NCBI GenBank assembly: GCA_036522835.1
Contig: DATDFB010000228.1
Location: 4,999-68,998 of the forward strand
Source of the DNA: DATDFB01 sp036522835
GTDB taxonomy: Bacteria; Acidobacteriota; Thermoanaerobaculia; Gp7-AA8
Length of the DNA stretch: 64,000 bases
Direction: 5' to 3'
Part shown: in pieces, positions 58,259-64,000 of the stretch
Layout: the number at the start of each line of letters is the position of its first letter
Position numbering within the stretch: the stretch's first letter is position 1
The notes under the pieces: model-generated
What the model was told of the DNA's origin: nothing
Database searches by the model: none
The model's input: only the letters and a program-made list of their open reading frames with translations
Made by a program: the position numbers and the translations under genes

Positions 58259-61201
58259 ATGGCCGGGAAGAATCGGAGCACAGGTCCGTCGTGCGACGAC
58301 CTCGATTTCACGCGGCGAGTCCGCTTCGCCGACGTCATCGCCAGCGAGTACGACGAGATCGATCAACGCCGTAAAGCTGCCCACGGCGAGGTACCGACGC
58401 GCGTGAACGGCCGGCCACCGCGTCTGTCCGGGCTTTCGCTCTCCGGCGGTGGCGTTCGCAGCGCGACCTTCAATCTCGGACTGCTGCAGGCGCTCGCCGA
58501 GGCCGGAAAACTGACGCTCTTCGATTACCTTTCCACCGTCTCCGGCGGCGGCTACGTCGGCGGATGGTGGAGCGCCTGGCTGTCGCGCGACGCGCGCAAG
58601 GGCGACCCGCAGGGCAAAGTCTTCCCGGAGCCCGAAGACATCGAGAGCGAGCGCGACGACCGCCGCGCGGCCCTGGAGTCGGAAGGCGAGCGGGCGCACG
58701 TCGACCGGCCGCAGATCAAGGACAGCGCGATCAACGCGGCCGAGGATCCGATTCACCACCTGCGGCTTTTCTCGAACGTCATGACGCCGCGCAAGGGCTT
58801 GCTCAGCGCCGACACCTGGCGCGCCGTCGCCGTCATCGGCAGGAACATCGCCCTGACGTGGATCATCCTCGTGCCGATGCTCCTCGCCGCGATCATGATC
58901 GGGCAGGCGTGGTTCACGCTGACCGGCGGGGACTGCATCCCTCTGCGCACGCGGTTGGGTCTCGCCCTCGCTGTCCCCGGCCTCCTCTTCATCGGCAGCG
59001 TCGTCAGCGTCGTCTTCTGGATGCTGTTCAGCCGGCGCTGGCAAACCCTCGGCGACAAAGCGGTGGTCATCCTGAGCACCATCGCATTTCTGGGGCTGAC
59101 GTGGCTCGGCATCAAAGTCCTGCAGATCACTGTTCCCTCCGAGGTCTGGATCGTCCTCGGCATCTGGATCGTCTATGTCATCCTCCGCCTGACCTACTGG
59201 AAATTCGCGCAGGACGCGAACTGGAAGGATTTTGATTTCTGGCGCAACCGCCTCGTCGTCCTGCAGACGAAGACGCTGTCATACTCCGTCTTCGCGCTGG
59301 TGATTTTCCTCTTCTCCGGCTTCGGCTGGGTGATCTTCCAGTACCTGCTCGATGAAACGAAACTGAAGGTTGCGAACGCCGGCGGATGGAGTGCGGTCGC
59401 CCTGGCGGCGCTGACCTCCGCGTACACCGCCCTGAAGTCCGCACCGACTGGCGGCGGCGACAACAAGCCGGGGGCAAAGCCGCCGCTGCTGCAGCGGATC
59501 ATCTTCGCCATCGCGCCGCCGCTGCTGCTTCTCGTGCTCGGCATCGTGCTGTCGTGGATCGGGCAGCGGCTTTACTACAGTGTCGTTAGCAGCGAAGATC
59601 TCCGTACCATCGTCACCTGGGGAGCGCTGCTCTCCGCATCGCTCTTCCTGATTTTTGCGCTCTACGAGTTCCGGCCGCCGCAGCGGTGGAAGAGCCTCAT
59701 CGTGGTCGTGCTATGGCTCGCGGTCGTCGTGGCGGCATCGACGGTTCCGACGGCTAAACTGCAGCCGCATCTCGTTCCGCTCGGTGTCGCAACGCTCGCC
59801 CTTCTTGCCGCGGCGCTAATCTTCCGCGCCATCCTGCGGCGGCTGATGTGGATCGTCTTCTACGCGATTGCTCTAGCGGCGGTGGCGTACCTGATCTACC
59901 GCAACGTCGACCCGACACAGTTCACCGACCCAAAGCTGGCGGTTTTCGTCTTTGCTGGAGGGTTGGCCACGCTCGTGCTGCTCGTCTTCGAACTCGTGCA
60001 GGGGCGCGGCGCAAACGTCCGCTCCATCGCCCTGACCGTCATCGCCTGCACGATCTTCGTGCTCATCGGCGTGGCTGCGGCCGATCGCGTCCGTCACGAC
60101 ATGCTGCTCGCGCTGCTTGGCCTCATCGCCATGGTCCTCGGCTGGGTCCTGGCCCTCGGATGGCTCGCCGATCCGAACACGCTCACCATGCACGGCTTCT
60201 ACAAAGCGCGGCTCGTGCGCGCGTACATGGGCGCGTCGAACGAGCGCCGCGCCGCCGCGAAAGACGCTGACATCACCGACGCCGTCCCCGGCGACGACAT
60301 GCTCCTCACGCAGCTCCGCAATACCGAGCGCGGCGCGCCGTATCACCTGATCAACACCATGCTGAACCTCGTCGGCGGCAGTGACCTCTCCACGCAGGCG
60401 CGTGCGTCGGACTCGTTTCTGATGTCGAAGAACTACTGCGGCTCGACCCGCACCGGCTATCGTCGGACCAGCGAATACGCGTGCGGCACGATTTCCCTCG
60501 GCACTGCGGTCGCGGTATCAGGCGCCGCGGCGAGCCCGACGATGGGATCGCAGACGCCGTCCGCCGCCTTGTCGGCGCTCATGACCCTGTTCAACGTTCG
60601 CCTCGGCTACTGGGCACCGACACCGAACCTCAGCTACTGGCGCAGCGGCGCCGCGCGGCTATGGCCGGTCTACACCCTGCAGGAGCTCGTTTCCCAGACC
60701 ACCGACCTCCTCCCCTACTGCTATCTCACTGACGGCGGACACTACGAAAACACCGGCGTCTACTCGCTCATCCAGCGCGGCTGCAGCCTCATCGTAGTCG
60801 GCGAGTGCGGCGCCGATCCGCAGACGACGCTCGACGATCTCGGCAACATGATCCGAAAGGTGCGCATCGACTTCGATACGGAGATCATTTTCAAGGATGA
60901 GTACATCGACAAGCTGCGCGCTCACCCGCCCGGAGCGCACGTCATCGTCGGCGAGATCCACTACGGGATCGATCACGCCAACGCCCTCGGCATCCCCGAG
61001 GACGAACGCGTCGGAACGATCATCGTCGTGAAACCGAACCTCGCGGGCGGCGAGCCAGTCGATGTGAAGCAGTACGGCTACCTACACAGCGACTTCCCCC
61101 AGCAGTTCACGTTCGACCTCTGGTATGACGAGGCGCAGTTCGAGAGCTATCGGAGGCTCGGCGAGGAGTCGGGAAAGTTGGCGGCGACGTTCCTCGGGTG
61201 A
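58259..61201 (+). CDS. Polytopic patatin-like phospholipase
   Basis: 980-residue protein in which the two halves of a patatin lipase domain are split by a large membrane region. The N-terminal half has the oxyanion motif LSGGGVRSATFN (residues 62-72) and the nucleophile in TVSGGGYVGG (Ser95). From about residue 190 to 645 there are 12 or more hydrophobic helices. The catalytic aspartate comes only at YLTDGGHYENTGV near residue 822. It probably hydrolyses phospholipids or acyl lipids at the membrane. The ATG at 58259 was chosen. It is convergent with the HEAT-like gene. Confidence 0.85.
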   Translation: MAGKNRSTGPSCDDLDFTRRVRFADVIASEYDEIDQRRKAAHGEVPTRVNGRPPRLSGLSLSGGGVRSATFNLGLLQALAEAGKLTLFDYLSTVSGGGYVGGWWSAWLSRDARKGDPQGKVFPEPEDIESERDDRRAALESEGERAHVDRPQIKDSAINAAEDPIHHLRLFSNVMTPRKGLLSADTWRAVAVIGRNIALTWIILVPMLLAAIMIGQAWFTLTGGDCIPLRTRLGLALAVPGLLFIGSVVSVVFWMLFSRRWQTLGDKAVVILSTIAFLGLTWLGIKVLQITVPSEVWIVLGIWIVYVILRLTYWKFAQDANWKDFDFWRNRLVVLQTKTLSYSVFALVIFLFSGFGWVIFQYLLDETKLKVANAGGWSAVALAALTSAYTALKSAPTGGGDNKPGAKPPLLQRIIFAIAPPLLLLVLGIVLSWIGQRLYYSVVSSEDLRTIVTWGALLSASLFLIFALYEFRPPQRWKSLIVVVLWLAVVVAASTVPTAKLQPHLVPLGVATLALLAAALIFRAILRRLMWIVFYAIALAAVAYLIYRNVDPTQFTDPKLAVFVFAGGLATLVLLVFELVQGRGANVRSIALTVIACTIFVLIGVAAADRVRHDMLLALLGLIAMVLGWVLALGWLADPNTLTMHGFYKARLVRAYMGASNERRAAAKDADITDAVPGDDMLLTQLRNTERGAPYHLINTMLNLVGGSDLSTQARASDSFLMSKNYCGSTRTGYRRTSEYACGTISLGTAVAVSGAAASPTMGSQTPSAALSALMTLFNVRLGYWAPTPNLSYWRSGAARLWPVYTLQELVSQTTDLLPYCYLTDGGHYENTGVYSLIQRGCSLIVVGECGADPQTTLDDLGNMIRKVRIDFDTEIIFKDEYIDKLRAHPPGAHVIVGEIHYGIDHANALGIPEDERVGTIIVVKPNLAGGEPVDVKQYGYLHSDFPQQFTFDLWYDEAQFESYRRLGEESGKLAATFLG

Positions 61202-61897
61202 TCATCGCGCCTGCAGCAGCCGCAGCGCCGCCGTCTTGAGGGCCATGTTCGTCCCCCCGCGCGCGATCGTCCGGATCTCCGCCTCCGGCAGCGTCGGCAG
61301 CATCCGCATCTGGAACGCCGGCGGCGTCTTCGGGTTGTGAATGAGGGCGACGCGGACGTCGAGGTTCCCGCTCCACTGCGGCGCTTTCATGATCACGTCG
61401 GCGATCTGAAAGGTCAGGAACGACGACTTGGCCACGCGCACGACTTCGTCGACCGTCAGCCGCGGATTGCGCAGCAGCGACAGCAGCACGCGCGGGTCGT
61501 TGTCCTGCGCCATGATGGCGCGCTCGGAGCGGTCGGCCTTCACCGCGAGGAGAAGCTTTTCCATCTGCGAGAGCCCGCGCACCCGATCCCAGGAGGACAG
61601 GCCAGAGGGCCTGTCCTCCACGGAGACCGAGAGGCGCTTCAGCAGATCGTCAGGATCGGCGTCGATCTGCAGCGCCAGCTTCCCCGGCATCGCCGCGACG
61701 ACCGTCGCCTTCACCTGCGCCTCCCCGCCGCCCGCCCCGCGCAGCGTCACGACCAGCGCCGTGTCGCGCGCCACGCTCTCCTCGGTCGGCAGCGCCAGCG
61801 CGCCGAACGAGAGATTCGCGGCGTGCTCGGCGCGCAGCTCCTCGTCGCTCTCGAACTCCGCGGTGAACGCCGCCGAGGCCGTGCGCGTGACTTTCAT
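61202..61897 (-). CDS. HEAT-like repeat protein with PilZ-like N-terminus
   Basis: 231-residue protein. The first 85 residues form a beta-rich segment (FGALALPTEESVARDTALVV and VKATVVAAMPGKLALQID) similar to PilZ domains, although the RxxxR motif of c-di-GMP binders is not seen. The rest is helical repeats such as DNDPRVLLSLLRNPRLTVDEV and LDVRVALIHNPKTPP, of the HEAT/leucine-rich-variant type. Residues 92-102 (about VEDRPSGLSS) are encoded by a short in-frame family C palindrome. It shares its stop base region with the convergent patatin. Confidence 0.75.
   Translation of the reverse strand: MKVTRTASAAFTAEFESDEELRAEHAANLSFGALALPTEESVARDTALVVTLRGAGGGEAQVKATVVAAMPGKLALQIDADPDDLLKRLSVSVEDRPSGLSSWDRVRGLSQMEKLLLAVKADRSERAIMAQDNDPRVLLSLLRNPRLTVDEVVRVAKSSFLTFQIADVIMKAPQWSGNLDVRVALIHNPKTPPAFQMRMLPTLPEAEIRTIARGGTNMALKTAALRLLQAR
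61591..61620. repeat. In-frame palindromic element (family C, copy 2)
   Basis: AGGAGGACAGGCC-AGAG-GGCCTGTCCTCC, a compact hairpin matching the outer arms of the copy in the cyclophilin gene. It lies in frame in the linker between the two domains of the HEAT-like protein. Confidence 0.88.
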
Positions 61898-61937
61898 CGC
61901 CGTTCACTCTACGCTCTCCGGCAGAGGGAGAATCGGC

Positions 61938-63329
61938 ATGAAGAAGATCGCAGTCGTGCTCCTGCTGTGCTCCGCCGCCGCGGCCATGGCGCAAGTCCCC
62001 GGCAAACGGGTCAACATCGATTGCATGGACAAGACGGCGCTCGACCGCTACGAAAGGGCCTTTCAGCGCATCCGCGACCGCAATCCGAACAACGATCCCA
62101 ACGTCGACGAGCTGCACAAGAGCTATCGCTTTTACGCGCGCATCCACAACGGCACGCCGCCGCGCGGCTCGTCGTGCAACCACATGAACGAGCTCTTCCT
62201 CCCCTGGCACCGCGCCGCGCTGCGCATCTTCGAGCTGGCCCTGCAGGAAGCGGACAAGGAGAACGGCGGCGACGGCACGGTGCTGCTGCCGTACTGGAAC
62301 TGGACGCAGCCGCCCAGCGGGAAGTTTTATCCGCTGCCGTTCGAGCGCGACGCCGCGCTGCAGCCGACCGGCGATCCGCGGCGCAGCGACGTCGACCGGC
62401 TAAATCCACGGTATCAACCGGGCGAAGTTCAGCACGCCATCGACAACGCCCGCACCTGGCGCCAGCTTGGCGGGCGCCCCTGCTCCGATCCCGACTGCTC
62501 GCGTCCTGCTCCCGACGATCCATGCCCGGACTGCGGAGCCGGCGGCGCGATCGAGGACCCGTACCACAACCAAATGCACAACTGGGTCGGCGGCGACATG
62601 AAGACGGACACGCGCGCGGCCACCGATCCGCTCTTCTGGTCGTTCCACGCCTACATCGATCTGCTGTTCGATCAGTGGCAGCGCGACAACCGCTATCCCA
62701 CGCTCGGCTGCCTCGACTGCGCGTTCCGCGGCATGACCGGCTGGTCGGCGCGGCGCGTCGAGCACACCGACGCCATCGGCTACACCTACGACAGCGCCTC
62801 GTGCACTCCGCCGAGCGCCAGCCCCGCCGCGTCGCTTTCGATGGCCCGCCAGGCCATGTCGATGGAGGTCGCGCACAACACCCGCTCCGCCGCCGAGGGG
62901 CCGCTGGTCTTCGACCTCGCCGTCCCGACCGGCTACTTCCGCACTGCGGAGATTGAGCTCGCGCGCGCGGAGCTGCCGAGTGACTTCAGCTACTCCGGCC
63001 ACGTCTATCTCTACCCGGCGGATACGAAGCTCGATCTCGCCAGCAGCGCCTTCCGCAAGCGCTGGCGCGTCGGCGGCTTCGCCGTGTGGGCGCTGCATCG
63101 CGATGACGCCGAGCACAATCACCGCAAAGAGGCGAACCTCTTCGTCGACGCCACGACGGAGCTGGAGTACATCCAGAAACATCAGCCGGGCTCGAAGTGG
63201 AAGATTGCCGTCGTCGTCGACGAAGTCGACCCCGCCGACACGAAGGCCGATGCCAAGGCGTTGCGCTCGCGCATCGTCATCGACGACGTCCGCGTCGCCA
63301 TCGACCGCGGCAGAGGAGACTCGCAATGA
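61938..63329 (+). CDS. Exported tyrosinase (binuclear copper oxidase)
   Basis: 463-residue secreted type-3 copper enzyme that hydroxylates or oxidises phenols. The signal peptide ends near AAAMAQ. CuA histidines are H70 (ARIHNG), H82 (SCNHMNEL) and H91 (LPWHRAAL). CuB histidines are H210 and H214 (YHNQMHNWVGG) and H237 (LFWSFHAYIDLL). An unusual Cys-rich insertion (CSDPDCSRPAPDDPCPDC, residues 182-199) sits between the two copper sites. A C-terminal beta domain of about 150 residues follows. It starts an operon with two following genes. Confidence 0.93.
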   Translation: MKKIAVVLLLCSAAAAMAQVPGKRVNIDCMDKTALDRYERAFQRIRDRNPNNDPNVDELHKSYRFYARIHNGTPPRGSSCNHMNELFLPWHRAALRIFELALQEADKENGGDGTVLLPYWNWTQPPSGKFYPLPFERDAALQPTGDPRRSDVDRLNPRYQPGEVQHAIDNARTWRQLGGRPCSDPDCSRPAPDDPCPDCGAGGAIEDPYHNQMHNWVGGDMKTDTRAATDPLFWSFHAYIDLLFDQWQRDNRYPTLGCLDCAFRGMTGWSARRVEHTDAIGYTYDSASCTPPSASPAASLSMARQAMSMEVAHNTRSAAEGPLVFDLAVPTGYFRTAEIELARAELPSDFSYSGHVYLYPADTKLDLASSAFRKRWRVGGFAVWALHRDDAEHNHRKEANLFVDATTELEYIQKHQPGSKWKIAVVVDEVDPADTKADAKALRSRIVIDDVRVAIDRGRGDSQ

Positions 63330-63877
63330 GCCGCACCGTCTATTTCGAATTGCACATCCGGCCGATGTTCCGCCTCATCGACCGCGATCACATGCTGGCC
63401 ATGGGAAGCCCGTCGTTCGACCTCTTCGACTATGACGAAGTGCGCAAGATGACCGAGGGGACGCCGTCGTTGATGCTCGACTGGATCGAGGGTCAGCGGA
63501 TGCCGCCGGATTACGCCGGCGGCCCGTGGCCGGAGGAGTGGATCGCCTTGTTCCGCCGCTGGGCCACCGACAAAGCCAATCCGTTCGCGCGCTTGCCGCG
63601 CGCCGAGGTGCAGAGCTGGAGCGCCACGCGCGAGGACAACGTCATCACGCTCACGGCCAAGGGGACGAAGCCGAGCAGCGCCGATCAGACCTGGATCGAG
63701 CGCTTGACCGCGGCGGAGAAGCCGCGCGAGTACATCATCTACCGCGAGCCGCTCGGCTCGCCCGGAGCTCCGGTGGCATTCACCGAGACCGAATCGTTCT
63801 TCTCCGACGACGCCGGAAGTGTGATCATCGTCCACGACGCCTCGGGCGTTCCGAAGGAGATCCCGATCCAGGAATGA
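63326..63877 (+). CDS. Protein of unknown function in the tyrosinase operon
   Basis: 183-residue soluble protein with no signal peptide. Segments include VYFELHIRPMFRLIDRDHML, a Pro-rich middle (PPDYAGGPWPEEW) and a C-terminal beta-hairpin (GSVIIVHDASGVPKEIPI). It overlaps the tyrosinase stop and the SDR start (both ATGA), so the three are coupled. It may aid copper loading or substrate handling; this is inference only. Confidence 0.7.
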   Translation: MSRTVYFELHIRPMFRLIDRDHMLAMGSPSFDLFDYDEVRKMTEGTPSLMLDWIEGQRMPPDYAGGPWPEEWIALFRRWATDKANPFARLPRAEVQSWSATREDNVITLTAKGTKPSSADQTWIERLTAAEKPREYIIYREPLGSPGAPVAFTETESFFSDDAGSVIIVHDASGVPKEIPIQE

Positions 63878-64000
63878 CGTCTGACTTCGCCGGACGCGTG
63901 GCCATCGTCACCGGCGCCTGGCGCGGCCTCGGCCGCGCCGCCGCGGAGCGTTTTCACGAGCGCGGCGCCTCGGTGGCGGTCAACGTTCGCGACGCCGGGC
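63874..64000 (+). CDS. Short-chain dehydrogenase/reductase, partial (3' end beyond window)
   Basis: Only the first 42 residues are present. They read MTSDFAGRVAIVTGAWRGLG, with the TGAxRGLGR nucleotide-binding motif of classical SDR enzymes, then a Rossmann helix and the second strand ASVAVNVRD. It is third in the tyrosinase operon. The substrate cannot be told. Confidence 0.85.
   Translation, partial: MTSDFAGRVAIVTGAWRGLGRAAAERFHERGASVAVNVRDAG

Overview
The window is a gene-dense, GC-rich bacterial chromosome segment with about 70 protein genes on both strands. I see no rRNA, tRNA, CRISPR array, prophage or insertion sequence. No gap between genes exceeds about 200 bases. The gene set (many exported or lipid-anchored proteins of unknown function, a matrixin next to an exported companion, a di-haem c-type cytochrome, a split nuo operon, short palindromic repeats between and inside genes) fits an Acidobacteriota-like soil or sediment lineage, perhaps assembled from a metagenome. 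That placement is an inference from content, not a sequence match.

Layout. 0-5.4 kb: ssb, a haemolysin III-type membrane protein, then a minus-strand mutS-nagZ-dinB-like run. 5.5-15.4 kb: acyl carrier protein and FabF, a STAS anti-sigma antagonist, asparaginase, a rhodanese-like lipoprotein without its cysteine, a DsbA-like oxidoreductase, GNAT, an outer-membrane protein coupled to HemW, and an HD-GYP sensor with a Roadblock-type partner. 15.4-28.1 kb: glycogen debranching enzyme, M20 amidohydrolase, matrixin, a GGDEF sensor, GatB, an exported cyclophilin, a FadL-type porin and an SGNH hydrolase. 28.2-42.4 kb: exported proteins of unknown function, an AraC regulator, a Phd/PIN toxin-antitoxin pair, ComM, an M20 dipeptidase, a PHA-granule protein, a pesticin/phage-type muramidase, two FtsX-like permeases and a six-domain HYDIN-like surface protein. 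42.5-51.7 kb: a heterodimeric ABC exporter, a sigma-70 factor with an apparent second region 4, a di-haem cytochrome and gamma-glutamyltransferase. 51.8-64 kb: a beta-helix protein, nuoA-nuoE-nuoF, an exported selenocysteine peroxiredoxin, a polytopic patatin, a HEAT-like protein, a tyrosinase operon and the start of an SDR gene.

Two observations stand out. First, the peroxiredoxin at 57618-58178 (minus) reads through one in-frame TGA placed exactly at the peroxidatic cysteine, and a perfect 9-bp stem-loop follows at the spacing expected for a bacterial SECIS element. It looks like an exported selenoprotein. Second, about ten distinct families of inverted-repeat elements are scattered through the window. 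Most sit at gene ends, but several lie in frame inside genes (mutS, hemW, the cyclophilin, the HEAT-like protein, probably the DUF2914 membrane protein) or supply a protein's C-terminus and stop codon (debranching enzyme, cyclophilin). This resembles the ORF-invading palindromic elements known from Rickettsia, but with several unrelated families in one genome.

Several genes appear to use leaderless mRNAs: a -10-like hexamer ends 6-8 bases before the start codon and no Shine-Dalgarno sequence is present. TTG starts are used at least three times.
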